This document shows, in pieces, positions 1 to 8,636 of a stretch of DNA of 16,024 bases. The notes under the pieces are model-generated. The model was not told where the DNA came from. It was given only the letters and a program-made list of their open reading frames with translations, and made no database searches. This DNA is from Amoeboradix gromovi (taxonomy: Eukaryota; Sanchytriomycota; Sanchytriomycetes; Sanchytriales; Sanchytriaceae): contig JADGIF010000169.1 in the NCBI GenBank assembly GCA_018985225.1, forward strand, positions 1 through 16,024. Reading direction: 5' to 3'. Made by a program: the position numbers and the translations under genes. Positions within the stretch are counted from its first letter, which is position 1, and each line of letters begins with the position of its first letter.

Positions 1-189
1 GTCCACTCGCCTCTTAAATCCATAAAGTAATAAAGCTGAAATAATGTTCCAAGTTGTTACAGAAAGTTAGTCCAGTTATTATACTTGTTGTCTCAAATGC
101 TTTTTATATGTGCTTGAATAACAAGAAGAGAAAGAAGTAATAATACCATTTATTGGGGAGATATTTGAATTAGCCATATTGGCAGACAT
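1..189 (-). CDS. Possible 5' end of an unknown gene running off the left edge
   Basis: This is a weak candidate. An ATG at 189 opens 35 leftward codons ending in QQ. A possible 49-nt intron follows at 84-36. It starts GTATAA, carries the fungal-type branch sequence ACTAAC and ends TTTCAG. Removing it joins in phase to LYYFMDLRGEW, which is open to base 1. No family is recognised. The intron would be of a conventional type, unlike the 19-nt introns elsewhere in the window. The alternative is that this is simply the CFT1 promoter. Only sequence beyond the left edge or a transcript can decide. Confidence 0.18.
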
Positions 190-440
190 CCAGAAGCACC
201 TAATAGAGGGCTGATCAGCAATGTAAGACTTTAAACACTATGTCAACATCTTTGATAGGAATAACAACGCTGCTTTGAAAATATACACTGTGCATAGCTA
301 TTTGACAACGCATAGAAACAAGGTTTGCAGCCAAGATCCTGAATGGGCTTCTAATATGAGACTGTATTGCGGGAGTATCCCCGGCTTGTTTTTGGGGCCG
401 TTTTCCCAAAGTCTGTCCCAAGGAGAGTGAAAGTTTACAA
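190..440. other. Upstream region of CFT1, no assigned gene
   Basis: The stretch before the CFT1 start shows no conserved coding sequence, tRNA or repeat that I can support. A leftward open frame crosses it and overlaps the CFT1 start, but it resembles no known family and its longest version begins inside CFT1. The region probably holds the CFT1 promoter, perhaps shared with a divergent gene to the left. Confidence 0.4.
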
Positions 441-3400
441 ATGTTTTCCATTGCCTCGCAACTTTTAGCACCCACTGCCGTTGAATGCTGTATATTTGGC
501 ACTTTTAACAATTTTTTATACTTAATAGTTGGATATCGTGAGTGTATTACGTTTTATTCAATACAAAGCAATAAGTTAATAGTTGAATTTAAGTGCAGAA
601 TTGACGGAGTCCCGAAAGGATTGACTATGGCTAAGCTTAACGGCAAGCAGTATTTGGTGGTGCAGTTTAATTTATCCTTCTCGCTGTGTACCGTTGAGAA
701 CCATACACTGAAAACTGCTTCTATTCATTATTATAATCGAGAAGATATAATGGATGCAGGAATTAGACACGTTACTCAAAATCATCACAAAATACTAGTA
801 GATCAACAATCTACATGTATTTTGATGCCTGATTTGGATTTCTTCACTGTTTTGCCGATTCGTAACGAATTGGATGTGCACGACAAGATTCCCTACTTTC
901 CTAGCTGGACCATGTCGTATAGCGAGTTGAAGCTAGTAGATGTCAAGAATGTCGTATTCCTTAATGGTTACTTTGAGCCTACAATTGCCATACTTCAAGA
1001 TGGGCAACCATTTTGGCAAGGTTTAAATCAAAAAGACCAAGGTTTTATCACTGTTATGTCTTTAAACATTCAAAAGAAGCAATTTACGACTTTGAAGGTT
1101 TATAAGTCGCTTCCCTCCTCTTCGCAATTCCTTTTAGCAATTCCAGGTCAAACTGGGTTTGTTTACTTTTGTTCTTCTGGATTCTTTATTTATGACAAGC
1201 AAAGCATTAATGGTTTTGGGGTGGGCGTGTCTGCTTATAGCAGTTTGGAATCTATGAAATACATTGATAAATTAGATTTACTTGGAATGAATTTGGATGG
1301 GTGCACTGCCCAATTCATTACCAATGACAGTTTTATAATGGCACTTCAAAACGGTCACGTATGGACTGTAAAGATATATCCCAACACTCGTCAAGTGAGT
1401 ACTCGTGTTGAAATTCAGGATTCTCTACCTGTTAGTGCTTTTGGTATTCGTGTTCACATGAGGAAGATCTTAACTGTATCTATTTTAAATGGTATAGCTA
1501 TCAGTTCTCCTTATTGTTTTCTAGGATGCTGTGGGCACTCCAAGTTGTTGGATTTAAAATCCAGTGCTGCAGAACTTATTGTACTGGAAGATATTGCGGA
1601 TGATGATTTGTACAAGACTGAGCCTCTTCCGAAAACAGAGATAACGGCTAGCGATGTTAAATCAGGGGACATTGAAATTCTAGATGAGCTAAAGAGTTTT
1701 GCGCCAATGAGGCACATTGCTACTAGCAATCTTGATTTATACTCGGACAAAAAGATGATGTTGATAGCTGCCACGGGCACATTTGACGAATCTTGTATAA
1801 CATTCTTCCAACAAGCACTGCCATGGCAAGTGATTCATACTTTTGGATCTAAGCTCTTGAAATATTTTCCGTTTTATTATAATGGGCATGTGCACTGCCA
1901 ATATCAAAAAGACAATAGACAGTATCTGGTGGAACTGAAACAACAAGTCATCAAAACTAGCGGTAATCCGTTTAAGTTGGATTTGAAATTCAACTTTCAT
2001 TCATCCCCGTTATTCCACTTGCTGGTTAACCCTACATCATTTGTTATATACGATTTGCTGTTAGAATCCAAATTTACCCACGTACATGAGATACAAACTG
2101 GTACAATCAAATTATACAATGGATACATCACCAATTTATATAAAAATACTTTACACGTTTACTTGGTAGATGCCGGCTTGAAGCAGATGTCATTGGTGCT
2201 CCAGATGAGCGATATTAAGAGCGTGCATATATCAATGACGCCTGCACCTACAACTTCGGTTGATAAGGAAGATGGTGAGATTGAGACAGTTAAAATTGTA
2301 CACATATGGGTTTTAGATTGCAAGGATGTCTTAAGCATACTGGACGTTGACGGGAAATTGCTAAATAGATATAATTGTCATTTAATGGGACACGTCATTA
2401 AAACTGACGCTGATTCGGATCCCATGGATGTTGATGGAGTAGATACTATATCAAGCATTACAAACATGTGTATACTATACAAGAAATGTTTCTTTTTATT
2501 ACTGGGTGACGAATCCGGTCAAATTACAATTTACAAATCACATAAACTGCAGTACTTCCACAAGATTCAATCTAACTTACTAAAACTAAAGTACTTCAAG
2601 AACATATTTTACACTACATCGTCGATGCAAGATTCTTGTATTCTGATTGCCAACAAAACGTATTTTATTCACGCTGATGCTCGGAACAACATTTATAGCC
2701 ATGAATTAGCTCAATTGAGCCATATTAAACAAATACAAAAAATAGAACATGCTCGTGATTTGTACATGATAACCGACGATCTGAACACCGTATTGCTGAT
2801 TGAAATCAAGGACGTGATGAAGAGGGATAGTAATTTGGTTTATAAACAAGTCAAAATGAATAATACAATTGACAAAGTGACTTGGCATGATACTAGTAAG
2901 CTCATAGTAGCGCTAACTTATGATCGGGTAAAAACAAAATGTCCCCCGCCGCTGGTGCACAATGACGAGACAGATGGTCGTAAAGTAGCACCAAGTACAA
3001 TAACAGATTTAACAACTCAGATAGAACATTTGCCAGGTGCTTTTCAAGTAGAAATGAGCAAATATTCATTGAAATTGCTGTCATTAGAGTCATTTCAAGT
3101 AATTGATGACGTAGTAATGGATGATTATTTCATAATTTTAGACATGACCAGCATAATAATAGAAACAAAAGAAAGCAGCACAGGTGAGAAGCAATATATA
3201 GCAGTTGCAGGTGGGCTAATGAAGGTATTTCATTTTAATATAGGGTGAAGAAACACAGATTAAAGGTGAAATACATGTTTTTGACATTATTAAGATTAAC
3301 CGCGACCCTAATAAACCAGATGCAACTCATAAGTTAAAGCATAGGGCAAAGACATCATTCAAAGGTGTAGCATCATCGATTACTGCTGTTTTGGGCCATT

Positions 3401-4176
3401 TAATATCTACTAATGGATTTAAGGTTATGGTCTACAAGTTTGATGGAAATACTTTAAACGCTATTGCATTCTATGATTTACATCATATGGTGTCATGTGT
3501 GGCTGCTATCAAGAACTATGTATTAGCTACAGATGTGTACAGATCAGCTACGTTCTTAGCATTTCAAGAAGATCCTTATCGGTTCTTTTTGCTGGGAAGA
3601 GATTACAAGAATCTGGAGATTGAGCAGTGTGATTTCTTAATTGATGGAAATTCTTTAGGGTTGGTAGAGTTAGACAAATACGGCAATTTATATATTTCGT
3701 CATTTTCACCATTTGACATTCAGTCTCAAGGCGGCAACAAGCTACTTCGGGTAGCCGATTACCATTTTGGGGCACAGGTTAGTAAGATGTTGCGAATAAG
3801 AAAGACTTCAGAGGAGAGCATAGGACCTATGAATAGGCAGTTTTATAATTTGATTTCATTTTACGACGGAGGAATAAGCTACATAGCACCTATAGGGGAG
3901 CGAGTATTCAAGAGGCTTTTATTTATAACTGCTAGAATGTATCAAACAGTACCTCATACATGTGGCTTAAATCCTAGAACATACAGATTGAGCACAAATA
4001 CAATAGCCAGGTTAGACGAAAACCCTCACAAAAATGTTATAGATGGAGATTTTGCTAAAGAATTTCTTAACTTGGATAGAGTTATGCAAAAATCATTAAG
4101 CGAGTCAATAGGGATCACGAAAGATAGATATTTGAATGATATAACAAAAATTGAACACGAAATAGGAAGATTTTAA
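441..4176 (+). CDS. CFT1: Cleavage and polyadenylation specificity factor subunit 1 (CPSF160/Cft1)
   Basis: This is the large beta-propeller scaffold of the mRNA 3'-end processing complex. In the family it organises the subunits that recognise AAUAAA in the nucleus. The CDS is 441-3224 joined to 3244-4176, giving 1238 residues; human CPSF1 has about 1440 and yeast Cft1 about 1360. The start MFSIASQLLAPTAVE matches the family N-terminus. The C-terminal CPSF_A domain covers roughly residues 870-1190, with family-like stretches such as YIAVAGGLMKGEE, GEIHVFDII, GHLIST and ADYHFGAQV (about residue 1100). These favour CPSF1 over the paralogues DDB1 and SF3B3. The reading frame breaks at 3225-3243, and removal of a 19-nt intron restores the domain exactly. 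The stop overlaps an AATAAA hexamer, and the next gene starts 61 nt downstream on the same strand. Confidence 0.93.
3225..3243 (+). other. 19-nt intron in CFT1
   Basis: The intron is GTATTTCATTTTAATATAG, phase 0, after codon 928. Without splicing the frame stops at a TGA a few bases later. With splicing, AGGLM joins KGEETQIKGEIHVFD, which fits the CPSF_A domain of CPSF1 homologues. Confidence 0.93.
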
Positions 4177-4180
4177 TAAA
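4175..4180 (+). promoter_or_regulatory. Poly(A) signal AATAAA overlapping the CFT1 stop
   Basis: The hexamer begins on the second base of the TAA stop codon (4174-4176). With only 61 nt to the next ATG, the signal has little room elsewhere. Confidence 0.55.
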
Positions 4181-4237
4181 ATTTGATATTCAAACGTTGT
4201 TATACTCGTCATTTTTAATTTAAATTTTAAAACAAAA

Positions 4238-5482
4238 ATGATTGCAACTGGAGCATCAGAATTAGTATTTTATGATGCAGTTAACAACGCTAAATATAAA
4301 TCGGCAGACATGAAAGTAGAAAAGTTGAAATGGTCATACAGCAGTAATTGTTTTTTGATAATTCTGAGTAACAATAGTTTATATATTTGGAATTCCCTAA
4401 ATTCGGCAGATTGCACCCTGCTGAATATTAAGCATTCCATATCTGATTTTGATCTCACGAAAGATGACTCCTACATAGTTTTCTCTACAAATGACCATTT
4501 AATGCGAGTATACGACATCAAAAGACAAAAAACTAGCGGCAAGGAGTACCCATTCCACATAAACGCTTCATCGATATGCTTAAGCGCAGATGATGTAATG
4601 GTAGCTGTTTCTAGTGGCAGATTTCTTGAGATACTAAATAGAACTTCAAAAGAATATAAAAAGTTGGAATGTAAAAGTGAAATAATGAAAATGGAATGGA
4701 GCTTTCACCAATCTGAAGTTTTCAAACTGTATATACTTTCTATGGGTACTTTATATCTGTTCGACTGTTTAAAACAAAATTTTGTAGAAATTTATAGAAA
4801 TGAGAAGCTAAGCGATTTTTGCCTATCAAACTCAATGAAGTTAATGTACATTTACGGGTCTGAAATTGTTAAATATGATTGCCAGAACATGCTTGTTCTA
4901 GCTTCGTGTACCCAGAATGATGCCAATTGCATTTATTTTGATGACGAGTCCTGTTTTTTATACGTAGGCTACCAGCATGGTATACTTAAATGCTCTGCTA
5001 GCTTGCAAGTTATAGAGAGTATATCACTATCCGAATGCTCTAAGATATCATCTAGATCAAAAGTGTCTGCGGCTTTTGAAATTCCTCGCCTTGAGAATAT
5101 TTTTACACCTCCAAGGCAAACTACTGACTCTGTACAAAGCTTGACTGATATTCCTATGGAAGGGCTTACCACTCCATTTGATAAGTCTAATAAATTGGAT
5201 TCTCTTAATGATTTACAAGCAAGGCTAAACTCAATTGATGAAAAAGACAGCAATTATGAGCTCACAGTTACTAGTCAGATCAGCGAATTAAAAGAAGAGA
5301 TTAAAGGAGATTTAGCTAACATACATGTAGATATTATTAAGCAAATGCACCAGCAAAAGAAAGATATCAAAGAAATGTTGCAAAATATGGCAGTTGATGA
5401 GTTGTTTAAATCATTGCTAAATGAGGTATCAAGATTAAACAAAGATAATCAGAGGTTAAGGCTTTTATTAGAGAAACATTGA
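4238..5482 (+). CDS. NEDD1-like gamma-tubulin ring complex targeting protein
   Basis: In the family, NEDD1 recruits the gamma-tubulin ring complex to centrosomes and spindles. This protein has 414 residues; human NEDD1 has about 660. Residues 1-270 look like a degenerate WD40 propeller, with repeats such as NNSLYIWNS, DHLMRVYDIKRQK and SFCLYVGYQHG-type strands. A Ser/Thr/Pro linker follows (about 275-330). The C-terminal helical segment (about 340-414) includes DLANIHVDIIKQMHQQKKDI and ends EVSRLNKDNQRLRLLLEKH. This resembles the gamma-tubulin-binding C-terminus of NEDD1, which also ends in a leucine-rich E-N-x-R-L-R type coil. The start is the first ATG after the short gap from CFT1. No intron is needed. 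The alternative is another WD40 plus coiled-coil protein; the pairing of the two ends makes NEDD1 the best match. Confidence 0.68.
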   Translation: MIATGASELVFYDAVNNAKYKSADMKVEKLKWSYSSNCFLIILSNNSLYIWNSLNSADCTLLNIKHSISDFDLTKDDSYIVFSTNDHLMRVYDIKRQKTSGKEYPFHINASSICLSADDVMVAVSSGRFLEILNRTSKEYKKLECKSEIMKMEWSFHQSEVFKLYILSMGTLYLFDCLKQNFVEIYRNEKLSDFCLSNSMKLMYIYGSEIVKYDCQNMLVLASCTQNDANCIYFDDESCFLYVGYQHGILKCSASLQVIESISLSECSKISSRSKVSAAFEIPRLENIFTPPRQTTDSVQSLTDIPMEGLTTPFDKSNKLDSLNDLQARLNSIDEKDSNYELTVTSQISELKEEIKGDLANIHVDIIKQMHQQKKDIKEMLQNMAVDELFKSLLNEVSRLNKDNQRLRLLLEKH

Positions 5483-5740
5483 AAATTGCAGCTGCTGTTG
5501 ATATTGGTACTGTGACTAGATTTGAACTTCATAAAATGACTCAAATATTGTTAATAAATTAATGTATAATCCCATATATTTAATTCTTGTTCGCTAAATT
5601 CAAATTGAGTCTCGGTTTGGTACCAGAAACAAGATTTTACGGGATCTGAGCATTACAGATTAGTTTAGTAGTATATGAGTTTGTGTTGGAATTGGATTAA
5701 GGCGTAAGTGTTGAGCTATTTAGACTTAAACAAAGCAGTA
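5483..5740. other. Convergent gap between the NEDD1-like and TMC-like genes
   Basis: No ORF, tRNA or repeat is visible in these 258 nt. The only recognisable element is an AATAAA at 5553-5558, about 70 nt after the NEDD1-like stop, a plausible poly(A) signal for that gene. No AATAAA is seen just downstream of the TMC-like stop on the other strand. Confidence 0.5.
5553..5558 (+). promoter_or_regulatory. Candidate poly(A) signal AATAAA for the NEDD1-like gene
   Basis: The hexamer lies in an AT-rich stretch about 70 nt beyond the stop. This is much further than at the other genes here, which fits the larger convergent gap. Confidence 0.35.
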
Positions 5741-6814
5741 TTATCCCAGCAAACATTTGTCGTAAAACGATACTTGAATTATAGCGGGGAAAAAAGCCAT
5801 TCTGGAGGAGATTAAAGATACGAAGCAAACATACGAAAGAGCGTTATTAACAGCAGGCATTAGTGACTGAGTAGGTCTCAGCGGCGGTTTGAATACATAT
5901 TTCAATGATATGATAAGCGAAACATAATGTAAAGCCGCTAAGAAAGCAACAAATATTCCAATTAATGGAAACCCGTAAGACGTGCTGAAAACTATAAATG
6001 CTTTGTGAATTATATCACAGAACTCATCAGCAATGTCAAGTTCAGGCTTCTTCGCCAAAGCCAGCTTACTTAAACAATGAAGAAGAGTCAAGTTTAAATA
6101 TTTTATAGCATAACTAAGCAACACGAGAATAAAACCGTAATTAGGAATAGTGCAATCAATGTTATTTGAATTAATATAGCTGATAAATGATATTCCAATA
6201 AAAGAGGCCGTTGTGGATCCTATTCTAAGGATCAGCAGTTTGATAAAATAGTTTTTTCTGAAGCTAGACCAAGTTTTATGCTCTTCAAATGAAGACAACA
6301 AATAACATAGCGAACCTGATAAATAATGTATAAAGGAAACGAAAGCAGCCAAGGTCACTGTTTGCGCAGAAATACTTTTAGGTATTGTTCCAATGAGAAA
6401 AGAAACTACCAGAATCCCAATCGCTATCATAAAGAAAACAATACCAGATACAAATCTTTTAATAGATTTGAGATATTTACCATGATGCTTGTTTGGAATG
6501 TTATTTAATAAAGTCTGCTTTCTTGTATTTACTAGCTCTGGGTAGACTTGGAGTCTATCGTATCTCGCATTCATACCTATGACTACAATGACAGACATTT
6601 GCATTACTCCACCCAAAGCTAAATATAGTTTCTCAGACACATAGTATGAGGATATGACCAAAGAATTAATTGTGCTTGGAGTAGAATAGTAGTGGGGTAC
6701 CTGAGATACAAAGCCAAGAGACCCTATTATAATACAGCTTAATATAATCCTCGAGAGAAATTGAAAATACTGGTAATTCGCGTATCCATAGTTTCGAATT
6801 AAAAAGCTCCTCAT
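5741..6814 (-). CDS. TMC-like (transmembrane channel-like) multi-pass membrane protein
   Basis: In animals, TMC proteins are membrane channels of the TMEM16/OSCA superfamily with roles in mechanosensation and excitability. Here 357 residues carry about eight hydrophobic segments, near 16-38, 61-82, 120-143, 151-174, 189-213, 226-247, 271-303 and 324-347. The order and local motifs follow TMC: GYANYQYFQFLSR at the first segment, LALGGVMQMSVIV at the second, SSFEEHKTWSSFRKNYF before the fifth, and ELDIADEFCDII before the long seventh segment. A cysteine at 221 sits where TMC proteins have the CWET signature, but the rest of that motif is not kept. The frame is open upstream to 6934 without an ATG, so the first in-frame ATG at 6814 is used; it falls just where the TMC-like region begins. 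The protein is far shorter than animal TMCs (700-1100). Another member of the wider superfamily is the main alternative. Confidence 0.6.
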   Translation of the reverse strand: MRSFLIRNYGYANYQYFQFLSRIILSCIIIGSLGFVSQVPHYYSTPSTINSLVISSYYVSEKLYLALGGVMQMSVIVVIGMNARYDRLQVYPELVNTRKQTLLNNIPNKHHGKYLKSIKRFVSGIVFFMIAIGILVVSFLIGTIPKSISAQTVTLAAFVSFIHYLSGSLCYLLSSFEEHKTWSSFRKNYFIKLLILRIGSTTASFIGISFISYINSNNIDCTIPNYGFILVLLSYAIKYLNLTLLHCLSKLALAKKPELDIADEFCDIIHKAFIVFSTSYGFPLIGIFVAFLAALHYVSLIISLKYVFKPPLRPTQSLMPAVNNALSYVCFVSLISSRMAFFPAIIQVSFYDKCLLG

Positions 6815-6925
6815 GATATTGTGGCTTTCTTCAAATCCAGAGCGAGCCGTGGGCTGTATCCTTAGTAAGTTTAATTTGTCGGAAAGAGGATTCTGTAATC
6901 TAGGAATAGAAGGATTTCCCCGCAC

Positions 6926-7153
6926 ATGACACAAAAGCAGAAAGTAATCATTTCCCTACCGTTGGAAGTTAATAGCAAGGATATTAAAATTGATGTTAAA
7001 TTGAAAAGAGCTTATATAGATGGAAAGGAACATCCAATTAATTTTGGCGAGTCAACCAGTATCTTAGTGTTTGATGAGGAAGGAACAATGGTTGCAAATA
7101 CTACACATGTAATACAAGTCGAGCCGCTAAAAGATACTCTGATAAAGAAATAG
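6926..7153 (+). CDS. Small protein of unknown function (75 aa)
   Basis: The ORF starts at an ATG 111 nt from the divergent TMC-like start, so the two could share a promoter. The product is soluble and charged, with an alternating beta-type pattern: KVIISLPLEV, IKIDVKLKRAYIDGKEHPI, STSILVFDEEG, THVIQVEPLKD. There is no signal peptide or membrane segment. I do not recognise a family. The coherent beta pattern and AT-rich codon use like its neighbours argue for a real gene. It could also be one exon of a longer gene, though no 19-nt intron motif lies nearby. Confidence 0.45.
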   Translation: MTQKQKVIISLPLEVNSKDIKIDVKLKRAYIDGKEHPINFGESTSILVFDEEGTMVANTTHVIQVEPLKDTLIKK

Positions 7154-7616
7154 CTACGTGAAGTGTAAACTTACTATCTCATTCTCAAAGTAAATGTTTT
7201 ATGTAAAAAGAAATCCTTGCGGTGGAACCAGAAAGAGATAAAGCTTTGGCCTTAGGACATCAAATTTGCCAGGTAACTCCTTAACTAAGTTCCGGAAAGT
7301 CAACGGAAACCAAGGGCTGCTTAAACATGATGCAATTTTTATTTTCAATTTATTAGTTTGCATCCGAGGTAATAGATAACGATGACAGATATGATGTATT
7401 TCAGCTATTGTTTCAGTAACGGCTAAAGCATAGCAAGTATATTTCTGAACTCCATAAGTTATTATGGTCCCCACTCATTCTACCAACTAAGCGCACTCAA
7501 AAGACATGGTCTATTAAGTCTACATGGTTGAACAGTATACTGGAGTATTCAAAGAATGGATAGAAACTACCAGATGGACCTATAATTAGTGCGTGCCTGA
7601 CACTTCTAATAGTAAA
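7154..7616. other. Gap with no supported gene
   Basis: A leftward open stretch at 7474-7199 would need a GTG start or an internal Met, and it matches nothing I know. No tRNA boxes, 19-nt intron motif or repeats are visible. The region probably holds the promoter of the next rightward gene. Confidence 0.4.
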
Positions 7617-7790
7617 ATGACAAAGAAGTCTCTGCGTGACAAATACAAGAATTCATTGAAAGGATTTGAAAGGAAAGTGAAGGTCTTTCAGAGACCAGAG
7701 CGCATTCCTGATTCCTTCTCAATCCCTCTTCAGTTTCCTACAAAGTCGGTTACCGGAACAAAATATCGACTCGAATTTTCAGCCTCCTAG
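7617..7790 (+). CDS. Small basic ORF of unknown function (57 aa)
   Basis: The first ATG of this open frame is at 7617 and begins MTKKSLRDKYKNSLKGFERK. The product is strongly basic in its first half (many Lys and Arg), with no membrane segment. It is followed after about 100 nt by the bS18m gene on the same strand, so a basic mitochondrial or RNA-binding role is possible but is only inferred from position and charge. A GT...AG pair at 7749-7782 could splice out 34 nt, but it does not match the intron pattern seen here. I do not recognise the family. Confidence 0.3.
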   Translation: MTKKSLRDKYKNSLKGFERKVKVFQRPERIPDSFSIPLQFPTKSVTGTKYRLEFSAS

Positions 7791-7888
7791 TAGAAACTCT
7801 AGATTTTTTAGTAAATCAGGACATTTAATGAGTGTTGATAAAATAATTCTTGTCACCCGCCTTTACCCCGGTCTACATCTCATTCAAC

Positions 7889-8227
7889 ATGTCCCAAATG
7901 TTTAAATTCAGAAAGGCTGCCCAAAACTTATCTCAGAATGGCTCTAAGTATAAGCAAACTGGCTCAACCTACAAACCAGAACAAATAGCCGATGTAGGGA
8001 AGATTTACAATGATGAAGGAATTCCAAAAATGCCGTTTGATATATTCAAGGCAATGAAAACTAACCCATTAAGAGAATATCGGAACGTTGGTTTGTTAAA
8101 GCAATTTCAAATGGAAAACGGCGGTATTGTTCCAAGATATGTTAGTGGACTGACAAAAGTTAACCAGAGGAGGTTGGCGAAGTCTATAAAGCGAGCCCGT
8201 CATTTTGGTTTGTTGTCTTTTAAATAA
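7889..8227 (+). CDS. Mitochondrial small-subunit ribosomal protein bS18m
   Basis: This is a component of the mitochondrial ribosome small subunit, which binds rRNA near the platform. The ATG at 7889 is preferred because upstream in-frame codons lack an ATG; it gives 112 residues. The C-terminal half is the S18 domain: EYRNVGLLKQFQMENGGIVP corresponds to the bacterial segment around the LLKKF-type motif. It is followed by PRYVSGLTKVNQRRLAKSIK and ARHFGLLSF, matching the P-R-x-x-x-G-x-x-x-x-x-Q-R-x-L-x-x-x-I-K-R-A-R-H signature. The first 55 or so residues are family-variable and basic at the start (MFKFRKAAQNL), consistent with a mitochondrial targeting sequence. Its presence implies a mitochondrial genome that is still translated. 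An AATAAA encloses the stop. Confidence 0.88.
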   Translation: MSQMFKFRKAAQNLSQNGSKYKQTGSTYKPEQIADVGKIYNDEGIPKMPFDIFKAMKTNPLREYRNVGLLKQFQMENGGIVPRYVSGLTKVNQRRLAKSIKRARHFGLLSFK

Positions 8228-8228
8228 A
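8223..8228 (+). promoter_or_regulatory. Poly(A) signal AATAAA enclosing the bS18m stop
   Basis: The hexamer contains the whole TAA stop at 8225-8227, the same arrangement as in FBP1. Confidence 0.5.
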
Positions 8229-8251
8229 CAAACGAATATTTTTTAACTTAA

Positions 8252-8600
8252 ATGAGACCCAACTTCAGAAAATGTCCGCAACTCGAAGTCGGAGGACCTC
8301 CTGAAAAGGCATGTCAGTCCCATAATAAGCTGTCAAGCCATAGCTTGGCTGATTAGCGCTTGAGCATATGTCGCAATATCTCAACCGATAACCATTTTCA
8401 TTTTCTATCTCTTAATGTTTGTAATGTTTTTTCTAGTACTTGGTTATCATTTTTTTTGCTATTTTGCAATGGGTTTTTTGTGTTTTCTTCGTATTTTTCT
8501 TGTGTGGGGTAGGCTGAATCAATGATAATGATGAATCTAGTTAATTTCTAGGTGTTCCTGCCACTTTGAAATCAGGACATTTTGTCAGAATGGGTCTCAT
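8252..8600. repeat. 349-bp segment bounded by imperfect inverted repeats
   Basis: The left arm begins at 8252 with ATGAGACCCA, and AAAATGTCC ends at 8277. The right arm (8575-8600), read on the other strand, begins with the same ATGAGACCCA and has AAAATGTCC at the same distance. Only the 7 bases between those blocks differ strongly. Weaker similarity continues about 30 bp inward on both sides. The interior is T-rich on the plus strand and has no long ORF. AT-rich sequences resembling each other flank it (ATTTTTTAACTTA on the left, ATTTTTTTAATTTA on the right). It could be a small non-autonomous transposon (MITE) or a structured RNA closed by a terminal helix. No SRP, RNase P or snRNA signature motif was found in it. 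Confidence 0.5.
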
Positions 8601-8636
8601 ATTTTTTTAATTTATCTTTCAAAACTCCTGTCTCCA

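Noticed and set aside
215-511. Leftward 98-codon open frame overlapping the CFT1 start
   Set aside because: It resembles no known protein, its full length begins inside CFT1, and CFT1 is well supported on the other strand.
6161-6179. A plus-strand 19-mer starting GTTATTTGAA and ending TTAATATAG, resembling the tiny introns
   Set aside because: It lies antisense inside the open TMC-like coding frame, has GTT instead of GTA at the donor, and no plus-strand gene needs it.
7199-7474. Leftward 91-codon open frame
   Set aside because: It begins at GTG without an in-frame ATG except a late internal one, and matches no family. A vague likeness to Alba-type sequences was too weak to report.
7749-7782. 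A 34-nt GT...AG intron in the small basic ORF
   Set aside because: It lacks the TTAAT motif and the 19-nt length, and the resulting longer reading frame runs into the bS18m gene without resembling any protein.
8252-8600. SRP RNA, RNase P or MRP RNA, or a spliceosomal snRNA
   Set aside because: The terminal pairing is suggestive, but the conserved core motifs of these RNAs are not found and the interior is T-rich and apparently unstructured.
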